From: an uncultured Lachnospiraceae bacterium
GTDB lineage: Bacteria; Bacillota; Clostridia; Lachnospirales; Lachnospiraceae
Assembly: GCA_900549665.1 (NCBI GenBank)
Contig: URPH01000027.1
Location: 1 to 35,503 of the forward strand
Length of the DNA stretch: 35,503 bases
Direction: 5' to 3'
Shown here: positions 8,122-17,034 of the stretch, piece after piece
Position numbering within the stretch: position 1 is the first letter of the stretch
How the letters are laid out: each line of letters opens with the position of its first letter
Made by a program: the position numbers and the translations under genes
The notes under the pieces: generated by a model
Database searches by the model: none
Seen by the model: the letters and a program-made list of their open reading frames with translations, nothing else
Told to the model about the DNA's origin: nothing

Positions 8122-8283
8122 TGTGGATATGTGGATAAAAAGTGTACATAATCAAAATAAAAACGGATATTTCCCTACCGGATCAAGACAATCGGAGGCA
8201 AAAAAGAAAAAGATTATGTAAACAATAATATCCACAAAAACGGTGCATATTTATTCACAGTTTTTTGTGGATATTGTGGATAA
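8122..8283. promoter_or_regulatory. Cluster of six DnaA-box-like 9-mers
   Basis: Between dnaD and the end of murC lie TGTGGATAT (8122-8130), TGTGGATAA (8130-8138), ATATCCACA (8228-8236), TTATTCACA (8251-8259), TGTGGATAT (8266-8274) and TGTGGATAA (8275-8283). Two match the consensus TTATCCACA exactly on the minus strand, one matches TTATNCACA on the plus strand, and the others differ by one base. They form two head-to-tail doublets and a pair of opposite orientation. The DNA between is AT-rich. The sites stand where the promoter of the dnaD operon should be. Confidence 0.75.
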
Positions 8284-8284
8284 G

Positions 8285-9661
8285 CTAGTCTGCGAGGAGA
8301 TTTTCCCCGATTTTTACAACATCTCCGGCCCCCATAGTTATCAACAGGTCTCCGGCAGAATAATTTTTTTTCAAAAAGGCTTCGATTTCTTCAAAAGAAG
8401 GAAAATAATCGCATGTCGTACCAAGCTTTTGTATTTCGTTTTGAAGCGTCCGGGAGCTGATCCCCAGATTGTCGGTCTCACGGGCTGCATAAATATCAGC
8501 CAGCACGACGTGGTCTGCCAGGGAAAGCGCCTTGGCAAATTCCGGTAACAGAGCCTTGGTACGTGTGTAGGTATGCGGCTGGAACACACACCAGAGCTTT
8601 TTGTGAGGATAATTGCGTGCGGCATGGAGTGTCGCACTGATCTCGGTGGGGTGATGTGCATAGTCATCAATGATGGTGACGCCGTCTACCGTGCCCTTAA
8701 TCTGGAAGCGACGGTCGGTTCCGGTAAAGGAAGCAAGGGAATCGCGGGTAACATCCGCATCAACACCGCATAAATCGGCAAGTGCAATGGCCGCCAGGGA
8801 ATTGAGGATGTTGTGCTCTCCGGTTACACCAAGTGTGATGGTGCGGCTTTCTCCGTTATGGCATGCTTTAAAGGTTGGCCTTGCGTAAGTATCGTAGGTG
8901 ATATCGACAGGATAGTAGTCGCAATCACGGGAAAGTCCAAAGGTAATGATATCGCAGTTTAACCCATCTGTGATTTCAGACAGATTGGGGATTTCGCCAT
9001 TGATGATCAGGGTCCCGTTTTCCGGTAAAAGACCGGCAAAACGATGGAACGAATGACGGATATCGTTGATGTCTTTAAAAAAATCCAGATGATCCGCATC
9101 AATGTTGAGGATGATGCCGATCTTTGGGAAAAAGCTTAAAAAGCTGTTGGTATATTCACAGGCTTCCGTAACAAAATAGTCGGAAGCTCCGATCTTAATG
9201 TTGCCTCCGATGGAATGCAGGATGCCTCCGATGGAAAGTGTGGGATCCATGCCGGCGTTCATAAAGATCTCGCTGATCATGGAGGTTGTGGTCGTCTTGC
9301 CGTGAGTGCCGCTTACCGCGATCGGAACGGGATAATTTTTCATGATCTGGCCAAGAAGCTCGGCACGTGTCATGCAGGGTATGCCTGTTTCTCTGGCTGC
9401 ACAAAGCTCGGGGTTGTCATTATGTATGGCCGCAGTATAAACAACCAGATCGATATCAGGAGTAATATTTTGGGCGGATTGTCCATATAATACGGTAATC
9501 CCCTTTCCGACAAGATGTCCGGTCAGACTGCTCTCTTTGGAATCGGAACCCGAAATGCGAAAGCCGCGGTCCGCGAGAATCTCGGCAAGCCCACTCATAC
9601 TGATGCCGCCTATACCAATGAAATGAATGTGAATCGGTTTTTCGAAGTCAATTTGATACAT
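8285..9661 (-). CDS. murC: UDP-N-acetylmuramate--L-alanine ligase
   Basis: MurC adds the first L-alanine to UDP-MurNAc in the cytoplasm, using ATP. I start it at ATG 9661, giving 458 aa, because AGGAAG lies about eight bases upstream and the protein then begins MYQIDFEKPIHIHFIGIGG as in the family; the open frame runs further upstream but looks non-coding. Domains in order: N-terminal Rossmann domain with HFIGIGGISMSGLAEIL, central ATPase with the P-loop VSGTHGKTTTTSMIS, the ATEACEYTNSFL-type Mur motif (VTEACEYTNSFL), and a C-terminal domain with IIDDYAHHPTEI. It is monocistronic here, not next to the other mur genes, and its 3' end abuts the DnaA-box cluster. Confidence 0.95.
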   Translation of the reverse strand: MYQIDFEKPIHIHFIGIGGISMSGLAEILADRGFRISGSDSKESSLTGHLVGKGITVLYGQSAQNITPDIDLVVYTAAIHNDNPELCAARETGIPCMTRAELLGQIMKNYPVPIAVSGTHGKTTTTSMISEIFMNAGMDPTLSIGGILHSIGGNIKIGASDYFVTEACEYTNSFLSFFPKIGIILNIDADHLDFFKDINDIRHSFHRFAGLLPENGTLIINGEIPNLSEITDGLNCDIITFGLSRDCDYYPVDITYDTYARPTFKACHNGESRTITLGVTGEHNILNSLAAIALADLCGVDADVTRDSLASFTGTDRRFQIKGTVDGVTIIDDYAHHPTEISATLHAARNYPHKKLWCVFQPHTYTRTKALLPEFAKALSLADHVVLADIYAARETDNLGISSRTLQNEIQKLGTTCDYFPSFEEIEAFLKKNYSAGDLLITMGAGDVVKIGENLLAD

Positions 9662-10018
9662 GATTACACTTCCTAATTTTATATTTAATGAAACATTTTG
9701 TTTCCTTAATTTATTATAACCGTCATTGCAAGAATTACAAATAATATTTTTCGGGAAAGGCTCTTTGGTAATATTCAACAAAAAAAACTACTGTTTTCAA
9801 TGCACAAAAGATGCGCGTCGGTATTTTTTACAGAAAAACGCACAAAGGAAATGTGAAATTTGTGTATTTTTTACATAAAAATTAAGAAAAGTCGGGATTT
9901 TGTTTGTAAAAATATTCACTTTAACTATATTGTATGCTATAATTTAGATACTATTTAAAAATATTCTTTTCGATTTATTTATTTTCAATATTTTGAGAAG
10001 ATAGCAAGAGGTGAAGAC
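9662..10018. other. Divergent AT-rich intergenic region between murC and glgC
   Basis: This 357-base gap separates murC (-) from glgC (+). It is very AT-rich, without open frames that look coding. It holds the murC ribosome site near 9669-9675 (minus strand) and, toward the right, a good promoter for glgC. Between about 9780 and 9900 I see only A/T runs and no hairpin that I would call. Confidence 0.6.
9915..9943 (+). promoter_or_regulatory. Probable extended -10 promoter for glgC-glgD
   Basis: TTCACT at 9915-9920, a 17-base spacer, and TATAAT at 9938-9943 preceded by TGC, an extended -10 element. It lies about 75 bases ahead of the glgC start. Confidence 0.65.
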
Positions 10019-11287
10019 ATGATTAAGAAAGAAATGATTGCCATGCTGTTGGCCGGTGGACAGGGCAGCAGACTTGGCGTGTTGACAGCAAAGGTTGCGA
10101 AGCCTGCTGTATCATTTGGCGGAAAATACCGTATCATTGATTTCCCACTCAGCAACTGTATCAATTCCGGTGTCGATACAGTCGGTGTACTGACACAGTA
10201 TCAGCCTTTGAGACTGAATACACATATCGGTATCGGTATTCCGTGGGATCTTGACAGAAATATCGGTGGTGTGACTGTGTTGCCGCCTTATGAAAAGAGC
10301 TCCAATACCGAGTGGTATACAGGTACTGCCAATGCAATTTATCAGAATATTGATTATATGGACAGCTTCAATCCGGATTATGTACTGATCCTATCCGGGG
10401 ATCACATTTATAAGATGGATTATGAAGTAATGCTTGACTATCACAAGTCCAAAGGTGCAGAGGTTACTCTTGCAGCCATGCCGGTTCCTTATGAAGAAGC
10501 AAAGCGTTTTGGTATTCTGATCACAGATGATGATCACAAGATCAATGATTTCGAGGAAAAACCGGAAAACCCCAGAAGCAATCTTGCTAACATGGGCATT
10601 TACATATTCAACTGGAAGACACTCAAGGAAGCGCTGATTGCCAATGCACAGCAGCCCGGTCTGGATTTCGGTAAACATGTTATCCCTTATTGTCATAAAA
10701 AGGGAGCACCCTGCTATGCTTACGAATATAATGGCTACTGGAAGGATGTCGGCACACTTCATTCTTATTGGGAAGCCAATATGGAGCTGGTTGATATCGT
10801 ACCGGAGTTCAACCTCTACGAAGAATACTGGAAGATTTACACCAAATCCGAAAAGCTTCAGCCACAGTATGTTTCCGAAAACAGTGAGATTGAGAAATGT
10901 ATTATCGGTGAGGGCGCACAGATTTACGGCAAGGTTTACAATTCCGTTATCGGATGCGGCGTGACGATCGGTGAAGATACGGTTGTAAGAGATTCCATCA
11001 TCATGAATGACACGGAGATCGGCAGGGGATGTGAGATCACCAAGACCATCATTGCTGAAAACGTATTGCTTGGCGACAACATAAGGATTGGCGTCGGCGA
11101 GGAAGTGGACAATGATACCGCACCTCATATTTACAACCACGGACTTGTATGTATTGGAGAAAAATCCGTTGTTCCCAGTGGTGTTACCATTGGCAAAAAC
11201 GTCGTTATTTCCGGTCTGACCGCAACAGCGGATTATCCGGACAATACATTGGCAAGCGGCAAATCTTTGATTAAGGCAGGTGAATAG
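10019..11287 (+). CDS. glgC: Glucose-1-phosphate adenylyltransferase, catalytic subunit
   Basis: A 422-aa enzyme that makes ADP-glucose from glucose 1-phosphate and ATP, the committed step of bacterial glycogen synthesis. The N-terminal nucleotidyltransferase has the intact signature AMLLAGGQGSRLGVLT with downstream KPAVSFGGKYRIIDFPLSNC, the substrate motifs WYTGTANAIYQN and LSGDHIYKMDY, and FEEKP. The C-terminal third is a left-handed beta-helix of hexapeptide repeats (IEKCIIGEGAQIYGKV, VIGCGVTIGEDTVV). GAGGTG precedes the ATG. Its stop is three bases before the glgD start, so the two are made together; in Firmicutes GlgC and GlgD form a mixed tetramer. Confidence 0.95.
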   Translation: MIKKEMIAMLLAGGQGSRLGVLTAKVAKPAVSFGGKYRIIDFPLSNCINSGVDTVGVLTQYQPLRLNTHIGIGIPWDLDRNIGGVTVLPPYEKSSNTEWYTGTANAIYQNIDYMDSFNPDYVLILSGDHIYKMDYEVMLDYHKSKGAEVTLAAMPVPYEEAKRFGILITDDDHKINDFEEKPENPRSNLANMGIYIFNWKTLKEALIANAQQPGLDFGKHVIPYCHKKGAPCYAYEYNGYWKDVGTLHSYWEANMELVDIVPEFNLYEEYWKIYTKSEKLQPQYVSENSEIEKCIIGEGAQIYGKVYNSVIGCGVTIGEDTVVRDSIIMNDTEIGRGCEITKTIIAENVLLGDNIRIGVGEEVDNDTAPHIYNHGLVCIGEKSVVPSGVTIGKNVVISGLTATADYPDNTLASGKSLIKAGE

Positions 11288-11289
11288 GT

Positions 11290-12408
11290 ATGAGAGCAAT
11301 CGGAATTATTTTAGCCGGTGGAAACAACAACCGGATGGGTGAGTTATCCAAAAAAAGAGCAATCGCTGCTATGCCTATCGCAGGCAGTTATCGTGGAATT
11401 GATTTTGCGTTAAGCAATATGACCAACTCCCATATTCAAAAGGTAGGTGTGTTTACACAGTACAATGCCAGAAGCTTAAATGAGCACTTAAGCTCATCCA
11501 AATGGTGGGATTTTGGCAGAAAGCAGGGTGGCTTATTTGTTTTCACTCCCATGATCACAGGAGAAAACAATGCATGGTATCGTGGTACCGCAGATGCGAT
11601 CCATCAAAATCTGTCTTTCCTCAAGGAAAGTCATGAACCATATGTCGTAATCACCTCCGGTGACTGCGTATACAAGATGGATTACAATAAAGTGCTGGAA
11701 TACCATATCGCCAAAAAAGCGGATATTACCGTTGTATGCAAGGATATGCCGGCAGGAGAAAATGTAGACCGTTACGGTATCCTCAAGATGAATGAGGATT
11801 ATCGTATTGAGGAATTTGAAGAAAAACCTCTGGTTGCCAATTCCAACACGATTTCCTGCGGTATCTATGTGATCCGCAGAAGACAGCTGATCGAACTGAT
11901 CGAGAAATGTGCGGAAGAAGGCCAGTATGATTTTGTAAAGGATATTCTGATCCGTTATAAGAGCTTAAAGAGAATTTATGGATACAAGATTGATGATTAC
12001 TGGAAAAACATTGCTACCGTGGATGATTATTTTGAAGCCAATATGGACTTCTTAAAGCCGGATATCCGCAATTACTTCTTTAAAGAATATCCGGAAATCT
12101 ACTCCAAGGTAGATGACTTACCGCCTGCAAAATACAATGTAGGTGCCAAGCTCAAAAATGCGTTGATCTCAAGCGGAAGTATTATCAATGGTGTGGTTGA
12201 GAATTCGGTAATCTTCAAAGGCGTATTTGTCGGCAGTAATTGTACGATCAAAAATTCCATTATCTTAAATGATGTGTATATCGGAGACAATACCTATATC
12301 GAAAACTGCATTGTGGAAAGCCATGATACGATTCGCGCCAACTCGTATTTAAAGGGTGAGGACGGCATCAAGATTGTGGTTGAACAAAGTGATCGTTATG
12401 TATTATAA
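11290..12408 (+). CDS. glgD: ADP-glucose pyrophosphorylase GlgD subunit
   Basis: A 372-aa paralogue of GlgC. The nucleotidyltransferase fold is kept (GIILAGGNNNRMGELSKKRA, WYRGTADAIHQNL, SGDCVYKMDYN, FEEKP) but the catalytic signature is changed: GGQGSRLGVLT of GlgC is GGNNNRMGELS here, as expected for the regulatory or activity-boosting partner described in Firmicutes. A short beta-helix follows (VFKGVFVG..., SIILNDVYIGDNTYIENC) and the tail is shorter than in GlgC. The start at 11290 uses AGGTGAAT, which overlaps the end of glgC, so translation is coupled. It probably raises the activity of the GlgC/GlgD complex rather than acting alone. Confidence 0.92.
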   Translation: MRAIGIILAGGNNNRMGELSKKRAIAAMPIAGSYRGIDFALSNMTNSHIQKVGVFTQYNARSLNEHLSSSKWWDFGRKQGGLFVFTPMITGENNAWYRGTADAIHQNLSFLKESHEPYVVITSGDCVYKMDYNKVLEYHIAKKADITVVCKDMPAGENVDRYGILKMNEDYRIEEFEEKPLVANSNTISCGIYVIRRRQLIELIEKCAEEGQYDFVKDILIRYKSLKRIYGYKIDDYWKNIATVDDYFEANMDFLKPDIRNYFFKEYPEIYSKVDDLPPAKYNVGAKLKNALISSGSIINGVVENSVIFKGVFVGSNCTIKNSIILNDVYIGDNTYIENCIVESHDTIRANSYLKGEDGIKIVVEQSDRYVL

Positions 12409-12446
12409 TAATAATCCGACTACACAAAAATAAGGGGGAAGATCAG

Positions 12447-12722
12447 ATGAACATTACTGACGTACATGTACGCAAGATTACGCAGGAAGGCAAGATGAAG
12501 GCGGTTGTTTCCATCACGCTCGATGATGTATTTGTGGTACATGACATCAAAGTAATAGAAGGCGAAAAGGGGTTGTTTATCGCAATGCCCAGCAAAAAAA
12601 CTGCTGATGGCGAATATCGGGATATCGCACACCCGATCAATTCCGCTACCAGGGAACTGATTCAAAATAAAATTCTGGATGCTTACAAGGAAGCTTTGGC
12701 TGCTCCGGAATTTCAGGGATAG
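12447..12722 (+). CDS. spoVG: SpoVG family regulator
   Basis: A 91-aa SpoVG protein with the family sequence MNITDVHVRKI, KMKAVVSITLDDVFVVHDIKVIEG (shown: VVSITLDDVFVVHDIKV), LFIAMPSKKTADGEYRDIAHPI and an NSATRELIQNKILDAY helix. The length is typical (85-100 aa). SpoVG binds nucleic acid and affects septation, sporulation and, in several Firmicutes, virulence or capsule genes. AGGGGGAA precedes the ATG. It follows glgD by 38 bases and a terminator closes the run at 12759, so it may be the last gene of a glgCD-spoVG transcript. Confidence 0.95.
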   Translation: MNITDVHVRKITQEGKMKAVVSITLDDVFVVHDIKVIEGEKGLFIAMPSKKTADGEYRDIAHPINSATRELIQNKILDAYKEALAAPEFQG

Positions 12723-12758
12723 TTTTATTTATATTTTCGAGAAGGAAAAGGGTTACAG

Positions 12759-12788
12759 AGACCGTTGCCGGGGGGCAGCGGTCTTTTA
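12759..12788 (+). terminator. Rho-independent terminator after spoVG
   Basis: An 11-bp stem AGACCGTTGCC paired with GGCAGCGGTCT (one G-T wobble) with a GC-rich loop, followed by TTTTAA. The T tract is short. Confidence 0.75.
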
Positions 12789-12803
12789 ATGAAAAGCCTC
12801 TGC

Positions 12804-12833
12804 TTGACCGCGGAGGCCATTGTGCGTTATAGA
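12804..12833 (+). promoter_or_regulatory. Possible promoter for pth
   Basis: TTGACC at 12804-12809, then 18 bases, then TATAGA at 12828-12833. It lies between the spoVG terminator and the pth start at 12877. Confidence 0.4.
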
Positions 12834-12876
12834 TATAGATAAACAACAGATTCACAATATGATCAGGAGGAAGCAT

Positions 12877-13446
12877 ATGGTTATCATAGCAGGACTTGGA
12901 AATCCGACCAAAGAATATGAACATACAAGACACAATGTCGGTTTTGATACGATTGACTGCATCGCAGATCAGTATGGAATTTCCATCAATGAAAAAAAGC
13001 ACAGGGCATTGGTGGGAAAGGGAATGATCGAAGGACAGAAGGTCATACTGTTAAAGCCGCAGACCTTTATGAATCTGAGTGGGGAGAGCATTCGTGCAGC
13101 CGTTGATTTTTATAAAGTGGATGAAAAAGAGGAGCTGATCGTTATATACGATGATATTTCTCTTCCTCCCGGCCAGCTGCGTATCCGCAAAAAAGGAAGT
13201 GCCGGCGGACACAATGGGATCAAAAATATAATTGCGCATCTTGGACATGATACCTTTATGAGAATCAAAGTCGGTGTTGGTGAAAAGCCGGCCGGATATG
13301 ATCTCGCAGACTATGTGCTGGGACATTTTTCGAAAGAAGACCGTGCGATCATGGATGATGCATTTAAGGAAGCCGCAGAGGCTGTAAAAATGATGATCAC
13401 GGATGGACCGGATGCAGCCATGAATGCATTTAACAAAAAGAAATAG
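12877..13446 (+). CDS. pth: Peptidyl-tRNA hydrolase
   Basis: A 189-aa Pth enzyme that recycles tRNA from peptidyl-tRNA released by stalled ribosomes. I use ATG 12877, which has CAGGAGGAAG directly upstream and gives the canonical beginning MVIIAGLGNPTKEYEHTRHNVGF; the frame is open further back but without a ribosome site. The catalytic His sits in TRHNVGFD and the Asp in VIYDDISLPPGQLRIRKKGS. The GGHNGIKNI and FMRIKVGVG motifs are present. It sits ahead of mfd, a conserved order in Firmicutes, and a repeat fragment lies between the two genes. Confidence 0.95.
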   Translation: MVIIAGLGNPTKEYEHTRHNVGFDTIDCIADQYGISINEKKHRALVGKGMIEGQKVILLKPQTFMNLSGESIRAAVDFYKVDEKEELIVIYDDISLPPGQLRIRKKGSAGGHNGIKNIIAHLGHDTFMRIKVGVGEKPAGYDLADYVLGHFSKEDRAIMDDAFKEAAEAVKMMITDGPDAAMNAFNKKK

Positions 13447-13452
13447 TATGTT

Positions 13453-13480
13453 TGACCTTTTGGCCCCTGATATCATATTA
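13453..13480 (-). repeat. Edge fragment of the interspersed repeat (minus orientation)
   Basis: On the minus strand this reads AATATGATATCAGGGGCC followed by AAAAGGTCA, nearly the same as the start of the copy at the right edge of the window (35453 onward). It lies between pth and mfd. Only the boundary sequence is present, not the hairpins. Confidence 0.55.
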
Positions 13481-13502
13481 TTCTGGTTAGAGAGGATTTA
13501 GA

Positions 13503-16500
13503 GTGAGAGTATTACGAGAGTGTCTGAACGGACTTACAGATTTTGAACAGATACAACAGGATATTCGGGATAAAAAGCCCATTGCCGTTTCCGGGTGTGT
13601 GGATTCACAAAAGGCGCATTTTATGTGGGCTTTATCAGAGGACTTTCCGTTCCGCATTGTGATCACCCATTCCGAAATCCGTGCAAGAGAGATTTATGAG
13701 GATTTTTCCTTTTATTCCAAGGATGTGTACCTGTTTCCGGCAAAGGATTTTATCTTTTTTCAGGCGGACATCAATGGAAGCAAGGTGACGAGGGAGCGTA
13801 TCATGGTATACCGTCGTATTTTAGAGGCGGAGCCCTTTACCATGGTAACGACGCTGGATGCTCTGATGGCAGCCTGCATGCCTTTGGAAGTGTTGGAAAA
13901 TAATATCATCCGTCTGGATAAGGAGAGCATTGTGGATATCAAGGCACTGTCGGCAAAGCTTGTCCGTATGGGCTATGAGAGAGTCGGACAGGTAGAAAGC
14001 GGTGGTCAGTTTTCTGTCCGCGGCGGTATTGTCGATATCTTTGATCTGACAGAGGAAAATCCCTACCGAATTGAGTTCTGGGGCGATGAGATTGATTCGA
14101 TGCGGACCTTTGATGCACAGAGCCAGAGATCCATAGAGGCTCTGGATGAGCTTTCTGTTTATCCGGCAACGGAGCTTCTCCTGACGGAAAAAGAAAAGCA
14201 GGATGGACTTATGCGTATCCGCAAGGAAGCCAGGGAAACAGAGGATAAGTTCCGCAAGGCACACAATCCGGAATATGCAACGCGGATCAAAAACCAGACC
14301 GCAGCCCTTATGGAGCAGATTGAGGAATATGGTGTCATGGCCAATCTGGACAGCTATATCTCCTATTTCTTTGAAAAACTGTCATCTGTGCCGGAGCTGT
14401 TTTCAAAAGAGGAAAGCATCTTCTTTTTAGATGAGCCGCTCAGGATACAGGAACAGGCCGGTGCCGTGGAGCTGGAATTTACGGAAAGCATGAAGACCAG
14501 ACTGGAAAAGGGCTATTCACTTCCCGGACAGAGCAGGATTTTGTTCAGCGTAAAGGAAATACTGGCAGGACTGCAGAGCAGGTATCTTACCTGTATATCG
14601 ACACTGGATACGCGGCTTCCGGTCGAGGTGGAGCACAAATATTATATTACAACCAAATCCATACAGTCTTTTCACAATAGCTTTGAAGAGCTGTGCCATG
14701 TACTTGCAAAATATAAAAAAGACGGTTATCAGGTTGTGCTGGTGACACCGTCTGTGACAAGAGCCAGACGACTTGCGGGCGAATTGAGAGACCGTGGGCT
14801 TTCCTGTTTTTATTCCGAAACAGGGGACGAGCCTTTAGAAAAGGGTCAGATCATGTCGGTATACGGCCAGATCAAAAAAGGATTTGAATACCCGCATATC
14901 AAATTTGCCGTGATATCGGAAAGCGATATTTTCAGCAAAAAGCAGATTAAGAAAAAGAAGACCAAAAAATATGAAGGGCAGAAGATCAGCAATTTTACGG
15001 ATCTGAAAATTGGTGATTATGTTGTGCATGAAAGGCACGGCCTTGGAATTTATCAGGGAATTGAAAAAATAGAGGTTGACCATGTGGTCAAGGACTATAT
15101 GAAGATTTCTTACCGGGATGGCGGAAATCTTTATGTGCTGGCAACGGAATTCAATGTGATTCAGAAATATGCTTCATCAGAGGCAAAGCAGCCCAAGTTA
15201 AATAAGCTTGGAACGACAGAGTGGGAAAAGACCAAGACAAAGGTAAAAAGTGCTGTCTATGAGGTTGCCAAGGATCTGGTAGAGCTTTATGCGATCCGCG
15301 CCGATCAGAAGGGCTATGCCTACAAGGAAGATACGGTATGGCAGAGGGAGTTTGAGGAATTATTTCCTTATGAAGAAACACAGGATCAGCTTTTGGCGAT
15401 CGAGGCTACCAAAAAGGATATGGAAAGCACCAGGATCATGGACAGGCTGATCTGTGGAGATGTGGGCTTTGGAAAGACGGAAATTGCTATCCGTGCTGCT
15501 TTTAAGGCTGTACAGGAAGGAAAACAGGTCGCATTTTTGGTGCCAACGACGATTCTTGCAAAACAGCATTATGACACCTTCAAACAGAGAATGAAGGATT
15601 ATCCGGTCACCATTGAGATGCTGTCGCGCTTTCGCAGTGCTGCCGAACAGAAAAATGCCATTCATGAATTGGAAAGAGGAATGGTGGATATCATAATCGG
15701 TACACACAGACTTTTGTCCAAGGATGTCAAATTCCATGATCTGGGACTGCTGATCGTGGATGAAGAGCAGCGTTTCGGAGTATCGCACAAGGAAAAAATC
15801 AAACAGTTAAAGAAAAATGTGGATGTACTGACTCTTACAGCAACACCAATCCCGCGTACGCTTCATATGAGTCTGGTCGGTATCCGTGATATGAGTGTGT
15901 TGGAAGAGGGGCCCGGAGACCGTATGCCGATCCAGACCTATGTCATGGAATACAATGAGGAAATGGTGCGGGAGGCTATTAACAGGGAGCTTGCAAGAGG
16001 CGGCCAGGTCTACTATGTATATAATCGTGTCAATTCCATAGCGGAAATGACGGAAAAGCTTCAGGCACTGGTGCCGGATGCCACAGTGGCTTATGCACAC
16101 GGGCAGATGGTAGAGCATGATCTTGAGACGATCTTATATGATTTTATCAACGGTGAGATCGATGTACTGGTGGCGACGACGATCATTGAGACGGGAATTG
16201 ATATTCCCAATGTCAACACCATGATCATCCATGATTCGGATACACTGGGATTGTCTCAGCTTTATCAGCTTCGCGGACGCGTCGGGAGAAGCAGCCGGAA
16301 TGCCTATGCTTTTTTAATGTACAAACGGGACAAGGTCTTAAAAGAGGTTGCCGAAAAGAGACTGGAGGCCATCAAGGAATTTACCGATCTGGGAAGCGGC
16401 TTCAAGATTGCCATGAAGGATCTTGAGATCCGTGGTGCCGGCAATCTGCTCGGCAAGGTGCAGCATGGCCATATGGCAGCAGTCGGATATGATCTGTATT

Positions 16501-17027
16501 GCAAAATGTTAAACGAATCCGTCAAGCAGTTAAAGGGACTTCCCATGGAAGCAACTGATTTTGATACCATTCTCAATATGGATGTCAATGCCTATATTCC
16601 CGTGGAATATATCATGAATGAGACGCAAAAGCTTGATATTTATAAGAGAATTTCTTATATTGAAAATGATGAGGAATGCGAGGACATGCGGACAGAATTG
16701 CAGGATCGTTTTGGTAAGCTGCCACTGCCTGCACAAAACCTGCTTCGTATTTCACTGCTCCGTGCAAGGGCGCACCGGCTTTATGTTGAGGAGATCCGGG
16801 CGCAAAAGGACGGAATTGAGCTTTTCATGAACCGCGAGGCCAAGATCAAATCGGAAAATATCCCGGCGCTGCTTGAGCGTGCCGGTGGAATGATCGCATT
16901 TAATATGCGGAACACACCGACGTTTTCATGCAAGCTGTATCCGACAGGATATGATACCAAGGATGAGGAGACCTTGCTCAAGACCTGTGAAGATTTAATC
17001 GAAATCATGGAGGCGTACCTTTTATAG
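13503..17027 (+). CDS. mfd: Transcription-repair coupling factor Mfd
   Basis: A 1174-aa protein of normal length for Mfd, which pushes RNA polymerase off lesions and recruits UvrA. It starts at GTG 13503 with GAGAGGA seven bases upstream. In order: a UvrB-like N-terminal module (VSGCVDSQKAHFMWAL, degenerate P-loop; VRGGIVDIFDL), an RNA-polymerase-interacting domain (GDYVVHERHGLGIYQGI, about residue 500), and the helicase core with Walker A GDVGFGKTE, DEEQRFGV, TATPIPRTLHMS, the VRGRVGRS-type motif (QLRGRVGRS) and the translocation motif region after it. A TRCF C-terminal domain ends the protein. A long foldback sequence begins seven bases after the stop. Confidence 0.97.
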   Translation: MRVLRECLNGLTDFEQIQQDIRDKKPIAVSGCVDSQKAHFMWALSEDFPFRIVITHSEIRAREIYEDFSFYSKDVYLFPAKDFIFFQADINGSKVTRERIMVYRRILEAEPFTMVTTLDALMAACMPLEVLENNIIRLDKESIVDIKALSAKLVRMGYERVGQVESGGQFSVRGGIVDIFDLTEENPYRIEFWGDEIDSMRTFDAQSQRSIEALDELSVYPATELLLTEKEKQDGLMRIRKEARETEDKFRKAHNPEYATRIKNQTAALMEQIEEYGVMANLDSYISYFFEKLSSVPELFSKEESIFFLDEPLRIQEQAGAVELEFTESMKTRLEKGYSLPGQSRILFSVKEILAGLQSRYLTCISTLDTRLPVEVEHKYYITTKSIQSFHNSFEELCHVLAKYKKDGYQVVLVTPSVTRARRLAGELRDRGLSCFYSETGDEPLEKGQIMSVYGQIKKGFEYPHIKFAVISESDIFSKKQIKKKKTKKYEGQKISNFTDLKIGDYVVHERHGLGIYQGIEKIEVDHVVKDYMKISYRDGGNLYVLATEFNVIQKYASSEAKQPKLNKLGTTEWEKTKTKVKSAVYEVAKDLVELYAIRADQKGYAYKEDTVWQREFEELFPYEETQDQLLAIEATKKDMESTRIMDRLICGDVGFGKTEIAIRAAFKAVQEGKQVAFLVPTTILAKQHYDTFKQRMKDYPVTIEMLSRFRSAAEQKNAIHELERGMVDIIIGTHRLLSKDVKFHDLGLLIVDEEQRFGVSHKEKIKQLKKNVDVLTLTATPIPRTLHMSLVGIRDMSVLEEGPGDRMPIQTYVMEYNEEMVREAINRELARGGQVYYVYNRVNSIAEMTEKLQALVPDATVAYAHGQMVEHDLETILYDFINGEIDVLVATTIIETGIDIPNVNTMIIHDSDTLGLSQLYQLRGRVGRSSRNAYAFLMYKRDKVLKEVAEKRLEAIKEFTDLGSGFKIAMKDLEIRGAGNLLGKVQHGHMAAVGYDLYCKMLNESVKQLKGLPMEATDFDTILNMDVNAYIPVEYIMNETQKLDIYKRISYIENDEECEDMRTELQDRFGKLPLPAQNLLRISLLRARAHRLYVEEIRAQKDGIELFMNREAKIKSENIPALLERAGGMIAFNMRNTPTFSCKLYPTGYDTKDEETLLKTCEDLIEIMEAYLL

Positions 17028-17034
17028 AAAGACA

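Noticed and set aside
8122..8283. Chromosomal origin of replication
   Set aside because: Boxes and AT-rich DNA are present, but dnaA, dnaN, rpmH or other usual origin neighbours are not in the window, so only a DnaA-box cluster is claimed.
9661..9781. 40-residue N-terminal extension of MurC
   Set aside because: MurC proteins begin near the HFIGIGG strand, and the proper ribosome site serves ATG 9661.
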